64,000 nucleotides of DNA from Nocardioides luteus (lineage in GTDB: Bacteria > Actinomycetota > Actinomycetes > Propionibacteriales > Nocardioidaceae). The position numbers were made by a program, and so were the translations under genes. Below are positions 8,149 through 16,066 of the stretch, piece by piece; positions within the stretch are counted from its first letter, which is position 1; each line of letters starts with the position of its first letter. The stretch spans positions 50,443 to 114,442 of the forward strand of contig NZ_JZDQ02000019.1 of the NCBI RefSeq assembly GCF_000960475.2, given 5' to 3'. Below the pieces are notes generated by a model that saw only the letters and a program-made list of their open reading frames with translations, was not told the DNA's origin and searched no databases.

Positions 8149-8529
8149 ATGGCGAAGCCACGAAGCGGCCCCTACATCTGCGGCATCGACGCCGCGCTCG
8201 ACGTGGTCAGCGGCAAGTGGAAGGGGCTGATCCTGTGGGAGCTCGACACCTATGACGTACGCCGCTTCGCAGAGCTCCGCCGAGGCCTGCCGGGCGTCAG
8301 CGAGAAGATGCTGACCCAGCACCTGCGCGAGATGGAGCAGGACGGGCTGGTGCACCGGGAGGTGTATGCCGAGGTGCCGCCGCGGGTGGAGTACTCGCTG
8401 ACCGAGCACGGCCGAAGCCTCAACGCCGCGCTCGGGCCGCTCGGCCGCTGGGGCATGGACCGCATCGCCCGCGAGCGCACCGAGCTGGTCGAGCACCGGG
8501 ACGCCGAGATCCTGCCCCGACCGTCGTAA
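8149..8529 (+). CDS. HxlR-family transcriptional regulator
   Basis: A 126-residue winged helix-turn-helix protein. The hallmark segment CGIDAALDVVSGKWKGLILWEL near residue 10 includes the conserved N-terminal Cys and the VxGKWK motif; the recognition helix follows at LPGVSEKMLTQHLREMEQDGLV and the wing at PPRVEYSLTEHG. GAGGAAG lies 6 nt before the ATG at 8149. HxlR proteins often sense aldehydes, quinones or thiol-reactive compounds, commonly through the Cys. The divergent position suggests control of the imine-reductase-like gene and of itself. Confidence 0.92.
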   Translation: MAKPRSGPYICGIDAALDVVSGKWKGLILWELDTYDVRRFAELRRGLPGVSEKMLTQHLREMEQDGLVHREVYAEVPPRVEYSLTEHGRSLNAALGPLGRWGMDRIARERTELVEHRDAEILPRPS

Positions 8530-8535
8530 TCGGCC

Positions 8536-9453
8536 TCAGGCCGAGACCGGCACGTGCTCGCGCAGGAACGCGAGCTGGTCGGCGATCACCGTGCTGAAGA
8601 GCGGCTCGACATAGGGGTCGAAGTGGCCGCCGGGGTAGACGCGTACGGTCGCGTCGGCCATCCGCGCAGCCGTCTCCTCCGCGACGTGGCGAGGGGTGAT
8701 CGCGTCCGACTCGACGATCTGCACCAGGGCGGGGCAGGTGACGCCTCGGGCCCATCGCCTCGGGGAGTACAGGCCGATCTTGAGCACGATCCGCGCAGCG
8801 ACCTCGACGGGGTAGGCGCCGCTCGCAAGTCCTGACTCGGAGATGAGCCTGTCCATGCCGGGCGCGGCGTCGGGGGTGGTCATCACGGCGGTCTCACCGG
8901 GCAGACCTGCCGCGTCGACGTAGACGGGTCCTCGTTTCGTCCAGGCGCCGATCTGGTCGCGGATGCCGGCCACCCCGACACGCAGGCTCGGGACGAGGCC
9001 GGTCGCGCGGACCGCTGCCGGGCCGCTGACGTGCGGGACCTGGGCGATGATCGCCGCGAGCGGCTCGCCCTGTCCGGCGAGGCTGATGACATGCCCGCCG
9101 GAGAAGGACGTGCCCCAGGCGACCACACGCTCGGCGTCGACTCCGGGAAGGGTGCGGGCGTAGGCGAGGGCTGCCCGCCAGTCCTGGTGCTGCATCGCCA
9201 CGTCGAGCAGCTGGCGGGGCGTACCGGCACTCTCGCCGAAGCCGCGGTAGTCGAAGACGGCGACCGCGTAGCCCGCGCCGACGAACTCCTCGGCGTAGGC
9301 ATAGAGCCGCAGGGCGCGGACGCCGCCGAAGCCGTGGGCCATGACGATCACCGGGACGGGCGCCTGCTGCCCGGACGGCTGGTAGACGCGTACGGCGCAC
9401 TCGACGCCCTCGGACAGGAAGGTCTCGTCGGACCAGGTGAAACGGTGGCTCAC
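8536..9453 (-). CDS. alpha/beta hydrolase
   Basis: A 305-residue alpha/beta hydrolase. AHGFGG near residue 39, DYRGFGES near 69 and the nucleophile elbow GTSFSGGH near 115 are clear; Asp in ESDAITP and His in GGHFDPY close the triad. The organisation resembles xylan esterase/dienelactone-type hydrolases with a small helical cap. GTG at 9453 (GGGAG 5 nt upstream) is preferred over a longer frame reaching 9609, which would cross the operator shared with the divergent TetR gene. Convergent with hxlR, only 6 nt apart. The substrate is unknown. Confidence 0.85.
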   Translation of the reverse strand: MSHRFTWSDETFLSEGVECAVRVYQPSGQQAPVPVIVMAHGFGGVRALRLYAYAEEFVGAGYAVAVFDYRGFGESAGTPRQLLDVAMQHQDWRAALAYARTLPGVDAERVVAWGTSFSGGHVISLAGQGEPLAAIIAQVPHVSGPAAVRATGLVPSLRVGVAGIRDQIGAWTKRGPVYVDAAGLPGETAVMTTPDAAPGMDRLISESGLASGAYPVEVAARIVLKIGLYSPRRWARGVTCPALVQIVESDAITPRHVAEETAARMADATVRVYPGGHFDPYVEPLFSTVIADQLAFLREHVPVSA

Positions 9454-9468
9454 GGGGACTCCCGGGGT

Positions 9469-9491
9469 TTTCTTGAATGGCGTACAAGAAA
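9469..9491. promoter_or_regulatory. perfect inverted repeat, probable TetR operator
   Basis: TTTCTTG (9469-9475) and CAAGAAA (9485-9491) form a perfect 7-nt inverted repeat with a 9-nt spacer in the 79-nt gap between the hydrolase and tetR genes. The length and AT-rich half sites fit a TetR dimer site acting on both promoters. Confidence 0.6.
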
Positions 9492-9532
9492 GGTAGGGCT
9501 CTTCTAGAACGGCAGTCAAGATAAGGTGGCGT

Positions 9533-10090
9533 GTGCCTCGAAACCGCAGACCACAGGATCGTGAGGAGAAACGGCAGGAGATCGTGCGCGCTGCGGCGAC
9601 CCTGTTCACCGACGTCGGCTACGACGAGACGTCGACGACGAAGATCGCGACGGCCGCCGGTGTGACGACCACGACGATCTACTGGTACTTCGCGGACAAG
9701 GACGCGCTTCTCGTCGCGGTCCTCGATCATGTTCTCGAAGCCGCGCTCGCCGAGGCCGCACTCCACTCACAGCGTCCGTGGGCCGACCAGGTTCTCTGGG
9801 CCGTCGATCGGTTGGAGAGATATCGGCGGCTCGTGACCGTGGTGCACGCACGCGCTCCGATCTCTGAGTCCATCGGCGCCTGGCACGACGAGTTCCACCG
9901 CTTGGTCGACTCGATGATGGTCGACGGATTTCGGGATGCCGGTGTCCCGGAGAGCGACCTGGACGCGATGACGAAGATCGGAGTCTTCGTGGTCGAGGGC
10001 CTCTTGATGCACCCGCAGTCCGAGCAGGATCGTCGGGCCGTCGTCACCCTCCTCACGGGTCAGACCCGTCGAGGTTCAGGCTCCTCCTGA
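9533..10090 (+). CDS. TetR-family transcriptional regulator
   Basis: A 185-residue regulator. The N-terminal helix-turn-helix (residues about 14-60: EEKRQEIVRAAATLF, then TTKIATAAGVTTTTIYWYFADKDALL) is classic TetR. The C-terminal ligand-binding domain is divergent and ligand unknown. GTG at 9533 is used, with AAGG 5-6 nt upstream. Likely represses the divergent hydrolase gene through the repeat at 9469-9491. Its 3' end overlaps the convergent XRE regulator gene by 31 nt, so readthrough of either would make antisense RNA of the other. Confidence 0.9.
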   Translation: MPRNRRPQDREEKRQEIVRAAATLFTDVGYDETSTTKIATAAGVTTTTIYWYFADKDALLVAVLDHVLEAALAEAALHSQRPWADQVLWAVDRLERYRRLVTVVHARAPISESIGAWHDEFHRLVDSMMVDGFRDAGVPESDLDAMTKIGVFVVEGLLMHPQSEQDRRAVVTLLTGQTRRGSGSS

Positions 10091-10914
10091 CGCGTGGGCA
10101 GCCCCGCGGAGGCGAGCAGTGCCAGCTTCTCCGCGTCGGGTGAGCCGGCGTCGGGGTGGTAGACGACGAGCATCAGGTCGTCGGTGCCGTTGATCGTCAG
10201 CCGCTCCCGGTTGAGGGTGAGCTCGCCGACCTGAGGGTGGTTCATCCTGATCGGGGCGCCGGTCTGCGCGCGTACGTCATGGCGTGCCCAGAGCTGCCGG
10301 AACCGAGCGCTGGCCAGGGAGAGCTCGCCGATGAGCTCGATGAACCGAGGGTCGTCGATGTCGGTGCCCACCGCTTGGCGGAGGTTGCCGACGAAGCACT
10401 CCGTCATCGACTCCCACTCCGGATGGAACTCCTGCTGGCCCGGGTCGAGGAACTGGTCCCGCAGCTGGTTGCCGCCCGGCGCGAGCCGCGGCGAGAGCGC
10501 CCGGGCGAGAGTGTTGGCGGCCAGGATGTCGAAGTAGCGCCCCTCGATGAACGCGGGCTGCACCATCGAGTCGAGCAGCTTGAGCGCGCCGGGCGGGACG
10601 GTCTCCTTGCGCCGGCGCGGCCGTCGGCGGCGGGGAGCCTCGGCGACCAGCGACATCATGTGGGCGGTGTGGTCGTCGTCGAGCTGGAGCACGCGGGCGA
10701 TCGACTCGAGCACCTGCGCCGACGGGTTGCGGTCGCGGCCGCGCTCCAGGCGCAGGTAGTAGTCCGCGCTGATCCCGGCCAGCATGGCGACCTCCTCGCG
10801 GCGGAGCCCGGGGACGCGACGTACGCCCACGGCCGGGATGCCCGCCGCCTCGGGCGTCACCAGCGCCCGCCTGGCCTGGAGGAATGCGCCCAACGGGTTC
10901 GTCGCCTCGCTCAT
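10060..10914 (-). CDS. XRE-family regulator with MmyB-like ligand-binding domain
   Basis: A 284-residue protein. The N-terminal helix-turn-helix (residues about 32-80, GLRREEVAMLAGISADYYLRLERG) belongs to the XRE/HTH_31 group. The remainder (about 110-265) matches the MmyB-like PAS-related ligand-binding domain found in actinobacterial regulators, including FDILAANTLARALSP and the closing YHPDAGSPDAEKLALLAS. Such regulators are typically encoded divergently from a short-chain dehydrogenase, as here, and are thought to respond to small lipophilic ligands. ATG at 10914; the -10-like ACCTAGGCT immediately upstream suggests a very short leader. Confidence 0.9.
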   Translation of the reverse strand: MSEATNPLGAFLQARRALVTPEAAGIPAVGVRRVPGLRREEVAMLAGISADYYLRLERGRDRNPSAQVLESIARVLQLDDDHTAHMMSLVAEAPRRRRPRRRKETVPPGALKLLDSMVQPAFIEGRYFDILAANTLARALSPRLAPGGNQLRDQFLDPGQQEFHPEWESMTECFVGNLRQAVGTDIDDPRFIELIGELSLASARFRQLWARHDVRAQTGAPIRMNHPQVGELTLNRERLTINGTDDLMLVVYHPDAGSPDAEKLALLASAGLPTRQEEPEPRRV

Positions 10915-10922
10915 GTCTCAAG

Positions 10923-11040
10923 CCTAGGTCGGCACCGCGCGCACAGAGGGGGCCCTGTCAGGCCCCGGTCTGACCAGGACTCTGGGCGGTCGGCGCCGGC
11001 CCACCTAGCGTCGAAGACGGCCCGACCGGGCCGACCTAGG
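10923..11040. promoter_or_regulatory. paired 10-bp inverted sites flanking the divergent xre/SDR promoters
   Basis: CCTAGGTCGG (10923-10932) recurs exactly inverted as CCGACCTAGG (11031-11040), 98 nt apart, next to the two start codons of the divergent XRE regulator and SDR genes. A further ACCTAG is at 11003-11008. This symmetry fits regulator half sites at both promoters, or the two promoters' own elements. The 144-nt gap contains nothing else recognised. Confidence 0.4.
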
Positions 11041-11058
11041 AAAGGGAACGAAACGCAC

Positions 11059-11754
11059 ATGACCGTCGCACTGATCACCGGCGCCAACAAGGGCATCGGC
11101 TTCGAGACCGCCCGCCAGCTCACCGAGGCCGGCTACGACGTCTACCTCGGCGCACGCGACGTCGAGCGAGGGGAGAAGGCGGCCGCCGAGCTCGGCGCGC
11201 GCTTCGTACAGCTCGACGTCACCGACGACAGCTCCGTCACCGCCGCGCTGGCGACCATCGAGGAGGCCGAGGGTCGCCTCGACGTACTCGTGAACAACGC
11301 CGGCGTCCTCGTCGCCGAACCGCTCGACGGCCCGACCGCTCTTCAGGTCTTCGACATCAACGCCGTCGGGATCATCCGGGTCACCGAGGCCGCGCTGCCG
11401 CTGCTGCGTCGCTCGGAGAACCCACGCGTGGTCAACGTGTCCAGCAGCATGGGCTCGTTCTGGGCCAACACCACGCCCGGCCGGGTCGAGCAGGGGATGT
11501 TCCTGCCGCTCTACGCCGCGTCCAAGTCCGCCGCGACCATGCTGACGGTCCAGTACGCCAAGGCGTACGACACGATCCGGTTCAACGCCGTCGAGCCCGG
11601 TCCCACGGCCACCGACATGACCGCCGGCTACGGCATCGACGACATCGCCCGACCGCCCGCGGAGAGCGCGAAGATCGTCGTACGCCTCGCCACCCTGGAC
11701 CTCGAGGTCCCCACCGGCACGCTCCAGGACAAGGACGGCGAGCTCGCGTGGTAG
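11059..11754 (+). CDS. short-chain dehydrogenase/reductase (SDR)
   Basis: A 231-residue classical SDR. Cofactor motif TGANKGIG (residues 7-14), NNAG near 82, catalytic Ser in VNVSSSMG and YAASK (Tyr/Lys) near 155. The size and NKGIG motif resemble carbonyl reductase-like SDRs (NADPH). ATG at 11059 with AAAGGGAAC upstream; the same frame stays open far upstream but that part overlaps the regulator gene. Divergent from the MmyB-type regulator that probably controls it. The substrate is unknown. Confidence 0.9.
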   Translation: MTVALITGANKGIGFETARQLTEAGYDVYLGARDVERGEKAAAELGARFVQLDVTDDSSVTAALATIEEAEGRLDVLVNNAGVLVAEPLDGPTALQVFDINAVGIIRVTEAALPLLRRSENPRVVNVSSSMGSFWANTTPGRVEQGMFLPLYAASKSAATMLTVQYAKAYDTIRFNAVEPGPTATDMTAGYGIDDIARPPAESAKIVVRLATLDLEVPTGTLQDKDGELAW

Positions 11755-11824
11755 TCGTCACATCTGGTGGTTATCGGCCGTTCGCGATTTGGGCGGGGGA
11801 GCGGGGCCTTGTGAACCTGAAGTA

Positions 11825-13294
11825 ATGAGCGAACTGAAAAGTGAGACCATCGCCGGCGATCCCGGCGCGCGGTCTTTCCTGGGCCAGCCACGCGTCCTCG
11901 CCAACCTGTTCGGCGTCGAGCTGTGGGAGCGGTTCAGCTTCTACGGCATGCAGGGCATCCTGGCGATCTACCTCTACTACTCCGCGGCCCAGGGCGGCCT
12001 CGGGATCAGCGAGACGGTCGCGCTCGGCATCGTCGGTGCGTACGGCGGCGCGGTCTACCTCTCCACCATCATCGCGGCCTGGATCGCCGACCGCCTGCTC
12101 GGCGCGGAACGTACGCTCTTCGCTTCTGCCTGCCTCGTCGTCCTCGGCCACCTCGGCCTCGCGCTGATCCCCGGGATCGCCGGGGTCGGCGTCGGTCTCG
12201 TCCTGATCGCGCTCGGCTCGGGCGGCGTGAAGGCGAACGCGTCCTCCCTCGTCGGCACCCTGTACGCCGCCGATGACGAGCGCCGCGACGCCGGCTTCTC
12301 TCTCTTCTACCTGGGCATCAACCTGGGCGCCCTGGTCGGCCCGCTGCTGACCGGGCTGCTGCAGAAGCAGTGGGGCTTCCACTTCGGCTTCGGCCTGGCC
12401 GCGATCGGGATGATCCTCGGCCTGGTGCAGTACACCCTGGGCCGCGGCGCGCTGCCCGCCGCGAGCCGCGTCGTACCCAACCCGCTTCCCGCCGCCGAGC
12501 GTGGCCGCTGGATCGGCATCGCCGTCGCCGCGGTGGCGCTCATCGTGGTGCTCAGCCTGACCGGCGTCATCACCGCACCGCGCCTGGCCAACATCGTGAT
12601 CGGCATCAGCATCGTCGCCGCGGTCGCGCTCTTCGCCGTCATCCTCTCCAGCCGCCTGATCTCCTCGGTCGAGCGGAGCCGAGTGTGGGCGATGGTGCCC
12701 CTGTTCGTGGCCAGCGCGGTCTTCTGGTCGCTCTACCAGCAGCAGTTCACCGTGATGGTGGTCTACTCCGACCAGCGCCTGGACCGCGACATCTTCGGCT
12801 GGGAGATGCCGGTCTCCTGGGTCAACTCGATCAACCCGGTCTTCATCATCCTGCTCGCCGGCGTCTTCGCCGCCCTGTGGACCAAGCTCGGCTCCCGTCA
12901 GCCGTCGACGCCGGTGAAGTTCGGACTCGGCACCATCTTGATGGGGCTGGCGTTCTGGGCGTTCCTGCTGATGCCGAACGGTGCTCACTCGGTGCCGCTG
13001 ATCGGCCTCGCGTTCATCCTGCTGCTCTTCACCCTAGCCGAGCTGCTGCTCTCGCCGGTCGGCCTCTCCCTGGCCACCAAGCTCGCCCCGGCTCGGTTCC
13101 AGACCCAGATGATGGCGCTCTTCTTCCTCTCCATCGCCCTCGGCACCGCGATGTCCGGCCGCCTCGCCGAGTTCTACGACGTCTCGAACGACAGCGGCTT
13201 CTTCTGGTGGGTCGGCCTCGCCTCGGTCGTCGTCGGTGTCCTGCTGCTCGTCGGCAACCGGCCCATCCGGAAGCTGATGGCCGGCGTGCACTGA
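11825..13294 (+). CDS. POT/PTR2-family proton-dependent oligopeptide transporter
   Basis: A 489-residue membrane protein with about 14 transmembrane segments. The proton-coupling motif ExxERFxYYG appears as ELWERFSFYG near residue 30, and the second POT signature appears as FYLGINLGALVGPLLTG near 160. The length matches bacterial DtpT/YjdL-type di- and tripeptide/H+ symporters. ATG at 11825 is taken as start with a weak GAAG upstream; a TTG at 11789 is an alternative. It is followed by a perfect hairpin before the convergent surface-protein gene. Confidence 0.9.
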   Translation: MSELKSETIAGDPGARSFLGQPRVLANLFGVELWERFSFYGMQGILAIYLYYSAAQGGLGISETVALGIVGAYGGAVYLSTIIAAWIADRLLGAERTLFASACLVVLGHLGLALIPGIAGVGVGLVLIALGSGGVKANASSLVGTLYAADDERRDAGFSLFYLGINLGALVGPLLTGLLQKQWGFHFGFGLAAIGMILGLVQYTLGRGALPAASRVVPNPLPAAERGRWIGIAVAAVALIVVLSLTGVITAPRLANIVIGISIVAAVALFAVILSSRLISSVERSRVWAMVPLFVASAVFWSLYQQQFTVMVVYSDQRLDRDIFGWEMPVSWVNSINPVFIILLAGVFAALWTKLGSRQPSTPVKFGLGTILMGLAFWAFLLMPNGAHSVPLIGLAFILLLFTLAELLLSPVGLSLATKLAPARFQTQMMALFFLSIALGTAMSGRLAEFYDVSNDSGFFWWVGLASVVVGVLLLVGNRPIRKLMAGVH

Positions 13295-13324
13295 TCGCTG
13301 CGGCGTACGCGTCCGAAAGGATGA

Positions 13325-13354
13325 CCCGGGCGAACGAGACCTCGTTCGCCCGGG
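13325..13354. terminator. bidirectional hairpin terminator
   Basis: CCCGGGCGAACGAG (13325-13338) and CTCGTTCGCCCGGG (13341-13354) form a perfect 14-bp stem with a 2-nt loop between the convergent peptide transporter and surface-protein genes. No U-tract. Confidence 0.75.
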
Positions 13355-13376
13355 CCCGTCGACGGCCGGGTGTGGG

Positions 13377-14657
13377 TCAGGCGTTCTTCCGGCGCCGGGT
13401 GAGGAAGGTCCCGATGCCCCCGATGCCGGCGAGCAGCCCGCCGACGGCGAGAAGCGCTCCGTTCGGACCGCCCGTGTTCGGCAGGTTCCCGGCCAGACCG
13501 GCATCGATCCGCGTCGGGACCTCGGACTCGGCCTTGGTGCTGGCGACGTCGGTGCTGGCGACCTTGGTGCTGGCGTCCTTGACGACCGCCGCGCACTTCT
13601 CCGACGTGTCGGTCTTGGTCTCGTAGACAGCCGGGATGACGACCGTGACCGAAGAGGCGGGCGAGTCCACCACGGTGACGTCCGAGGCCGGGCTGTCCTC
13701 CACCGTACGGGTGTCGACCAGATCCCAACCCTCAGGCACCTCGGCGGTCCAGGACGCGTCGGCCAGGTTCGTGGTCGGCTCACCGTCCTCGACGAAGTAG
13801 AGCGTGACGTCGGGGGCGGTGTACGCCTCCTTCGTGATCACGGTCTGCTCGTACTGCTCGCCGATCTGGGACAGGTTCAGCGGGTTGTCCTCGCCGTCCT
13901 GACCGTCCTCGTCGGCCGGGGTGCCCGACGTGGTGGTCCAGGCGGTGAAGTGGTCCCACTGCCACGGACCGAAGACGGCAGGAGTGGCCTCTTCGATCAC
14001 GACGGTCTCGGTCCAGGCCTCCTTGTCCACCACGGTCTCCGTCCAGGCCGCCTTGTCCACGACCGTCTCGTCCCACGCCTCCTGGTCCACGACGGTGACG
14101 GTCTCGGTCAGGTCGCCCTCGGCGAAGCGGACCCAGCCCTTGTCGCCGTGCTCGTCCTCGCCGTTCCAGTCCGGCGTGTTCAGGTAGCGGACCTTGCCGG
14201 TCTCCTTCTGCCTGTAGGCGTAACCACGTTCCGTGACGCGAGTCTCCTCATGGGTGACCGCCTCATGGTGGACGACGTGCGTCTCGGCCGGGTGCTCGAC
14301 CGTGTGGGTCTCGGCCGGGTGCTCGATGGTGTCGGTCACCGCGTCGGTGCCGGGCGTGTAGGTCCGGGTGTAGACCGAGTTGCGGAACTGGTCCTCGGTG
14401 ACAGCCTCGTGGCTCTCACCCTCGACCACCCTCGAGAAGCGGGACTCCTCGTGGGACACCGCGTCGGTGTGCTCCACGTGCGTGACCGCAGGCGTGACCG
14501 TGGTGGTCTTCTTCTCGTCGGCGACCTTGACCTGAGAGGTCACGGTGGTCGTCTTGCAGTCCTGCGCGGCCTGAGCGCCAGGGGCTGCCACGACCGTGGC
14601 TACTCCGGCAACGGCTACCGCCGCGAGGCCGATCTTGGTGGAGCTGTGCATGTTCAT
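13377..14657 (-). CDS. LPXTG-type cell-wall-anchored surface protein with short tandem repeats
   Basis: A 426-residue secreted protein: signal peptide at residues 1-30 (hydrophobic core, cleavage near AQA-AQD), repeat-rich body, and C-terminal sorting signal NLPNTG near residue 390 followed by a hydrophobic segment and RRRKNA. Sortase would cleave LPNT-G and join it to the wall. Repeats include HPAETHxV units near residues 107-125 and three copies of VVDxxAWxETV near 188-222. Acidic, Thr/Val-rich, few cysteines. AAGGA lies 8 nt before the ATG at 14657. No adhesion or enzyme domain is recognised; the sortase gene is not in the window. Confidence 0.88.
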   Translation of the reverse strand: MNMHSSTKIGLAAVAVAGVATVVAAPGAQAAQDCKTTTVTSQVKVADEKKTTTVTPAVTHVEHTDAVSHEESRFSRVVEGESHEAVTEDQFRNSVYTRTYTPGTDAVTDTIEHPAETHTVEHPAETHVVHHEAVTHEETRVTERGYAYRQKETGKVRYLNTPDWNGEDEHGDKGWVRFAEGDLTETVTVVDQEAWDETVVDKAAWTETVVDKEAWTETVVIEEATPAVFGPWQWDHFTAWTTTSGTPADEDGQDGEDNPLNLSQIGEQYEQTVITKEAYTAPDVTLYFVEDGEPTTNLADASWTAEVPEGWDLVDTRTVEDSPASDVTVVDSPASSVTVVIPAVYETKTDTSEKCAAVVKDASTKVASTDVASTKAESEVPTRIDAGLAGNLPNTGGPNGALLAVGGLLAGIGGIGTFLTRRRKNA

Positions 14658-15027
14658 GGGTTGGTTCCTTCATGGGTTCGTGCCCGTGGTGAGCAGGCAG
14701 GGCTGAGCGACCCGAGACCGTCGGGCGGCCAGGGATGCCCGCCGGGGTCGGCCTGCGCCGATCTCGGGTGGAATCGCGAGGACCTCTTGAGACCGAGGAG
14801 CAGGTGCGGCGCGTGGGCCGCCTCGGCGAGGCCTGTGAGAGGAGGGTCTCCCGGCGCTGTCTCAGCGGGCTGCGGGAGTTCTATCTGCCTACCCAATATT
14901 GGGTGGGTGGGACTTACGACATGAGCGTTTATGGGACGTTCGACCCCACTGCGCCTGACCCGGACATGCACGCCCGTTCGTTAAATGTGCAGGCAGTCGG
15001 GCCTGTTGAGTCGGTAGCATCGTAAAG
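14658..15027. promoter_or_regulatory. 370-nt intergenic region with a 14-bp perfect palindrome
   Basis: Region between the divergent surface-protein and gtrA-like genes. ACCCAATATTGGGT at 14891-14904 is a perfect palindrome and an AT island in GC-rich DNA, a good operator candidate for either gene. A TAGCAT hexamer (15015-15020) lies 7 nt before the GTG of the downstream gene. Short open frames here lack coding bias. Confidence 0.5.
15015..15020 (+). promoter_or_regulatory. -10 element of a leaderless promoter
   Basis: TAGCAT, 7 nt before the GTG at 15028; no Shine-Dalgarno sequence between them. Confidence 0.5.
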
Positions 15028-15513
15028 GTGACCGCCGGATCGAGTTGGAGACGCCAGGCGTTTCGGTTGCTCGGCGAGGTGGTCCGGTTCATGGCGGTGG
15101 GCGGTCTGGCGACCGCGGTGTCGTTCGTGGGGTTCAACGCACTGGCCCATGGCCTGCTCTTCGGCGCGGCCCCGCTGCGGAGCTATCCGATCGCCGCGTA
15201 CGTCCTGGCCAACGTCGTCGCGGGGATCGTGGCGTACGTCGGGATGCGGCTGTGGGCCTTCCGGGAGCGTGAGGCGAGCGACCAGACGACCGGTGTGGTC
15301 AGGTTCTTCGTGCTCGGTGCGCTCACGATGGCCATCCCTGTCGTGTGCCTGTGGATCAGCCGCTACGTCCTCGGGTTGTCCAACCCGGTCGCGGACAACC
15401 TGTCGGCCAACGTGATCGGGCTGGGGATCAGCACCGTGACGCGGTTCTGGGTGTTCCGGCGATTCGTGTTCGACCAGCCGGTGGCTCGCGAGCCGTGGGG
15501 GCCCGTGGCGTGA
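15028..15513 (+). CDS. GtrA-family membrane protein
   Basis: A 161-residue protein with four transmembrane helices, the length and topology of GtrA/DPMS-like flippases. The first helix is RFMAVGGLATAVSFVGFNAL and the third-fourth loop carries the usual RFWVFRRFVF ending (GtrA proteins commonly end near an R-F/W-x-F-R-R-x-x-F motif). GtrA proteins help move polyprenyl-linked sugars across the membrane for cell-surface glycosylation. GTG at 15028 appears leaderless. The LRAT-like gene follows after 24 nt, so the two probably share a transcript. Confidence 0.85.
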   Translation: MTAGSSWRRQAFRLLGEVVRFMAVGGLATAVSFVGFNALAHGLLFGAAPLRSYPIAAYVLANVVAGIVAYVGMRLWAFREREASDQTTGVVRFFVLGALTMAIPVVCLWISRYVLGLSNPVADNLSANVIGLGISTVTRFWVFRRFVFDQPVAREPWGPVA

Positions 15514-15537
15514 CGACCGGAGAAGGCAGGTGCTCCA

Positions 15538-16047
15538 GTGGCACGTGGTGACCACATCTACGTCCGCCGGGGGAGGGGCCGCTACTACACCCACCACGCG
15601 ATCGACGCCGGCGACGGCACCGTCATCCACTACACGGGCACGGCGGCCACGGGCCGGCGGGTGGAGAGGTCTTCGCTCGAATCCTTCGCCGATGGCGGGG
15701 AGATATACCTCCGGTCCTACCGCAGCCGACTGCCGGCCGAGGAGATCGTCAGCCGAGCAGAGTCTCGCCTCGGCATGACGGGCTATCACCTGGTGAGGAA
15801 CAACTGCGAGCACTTCGCGACCTGGGCCTCGACCGGCTCGGCCGCGAGCCGCCAGGTACGCAGCTGGGCGGTGGCGGCGCCCGGCGCAGTCGCCTCCCTC
15901 GCCATGGCCCAGGCCACCGGGATCCATGTGATCGTCCTGGGGACCGTCAGCATGTGCGCCTACGCCCTGCGAGGCCTGTGGCACCGGCGCAGCGGCTCCC
16001 GGACGGTGCTGCGGCCGATCGACATCGACCGGGACTGCGCCGCCTGA
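15538..16047 (+). CDS. LRAT-domain protein (NlpC/P60-related acyltransferase/protease fold)
   Basis: A 169-residue protein. Residues 1-100 carry an LRAT-type core: an early GDHIYV, a conserved His pair THHAID near residue 20, and the catalytic block NNCEHFATWA near 88 with the active-site Cys. The C-terminal 60 residues contain a hydrophobic helix (VIVLGTVSMCAYAL), so it may be membrane-tethered. In eukaryotes LRAT/HRASLS enzymes transfer acyl groups from phospholipids; bacterial members are poorly studied. GTG at 15538. Likely cotranscribed with the gtrA-like gene upstream. Confidence 0.8.
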   Translation: MARGDHIYVRRGRGRYYTHHAIDAGDGTVIHYTGTAATGRRVERSSLESFADGGEIYLRSYRSRLPAEEIVSRAESRLGMTGYHLVRNNCEHFATWASTGSAASRQVRSWAVAAPGAVASLAMAQATGIHVIVLGTVSMCAYALRGLWHRRSGSRTVLRPIDIDRDCAA

Positions 16048-16054
16048 CCAGGCG

Positions 16055-16060
16055 TAGCCT
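16055..16060 (+). promoter_or_regulatory. -10 element of a leaderless promoter
   Basis: TAGCCT, 6 nt before the ATG at 16067. Confidence 0.5.
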
Positions 16061-16066
16061 GGAGAC

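Noticed and set aside
10156..11058. Upstream extension of the SDR frame by 300 codons
   Set aside because: It crosses the XRE regulator gene and its promoter; the SDR begins at a conserved cofactor strand with its own ribosome binding site at 11059.
14921..15025. A short plus-strand ORF (34 codons) upstream of the gtrA-like gene
   Set aside because: No ribosome binding site, no coding bias, and it overlaps the likely promoter.
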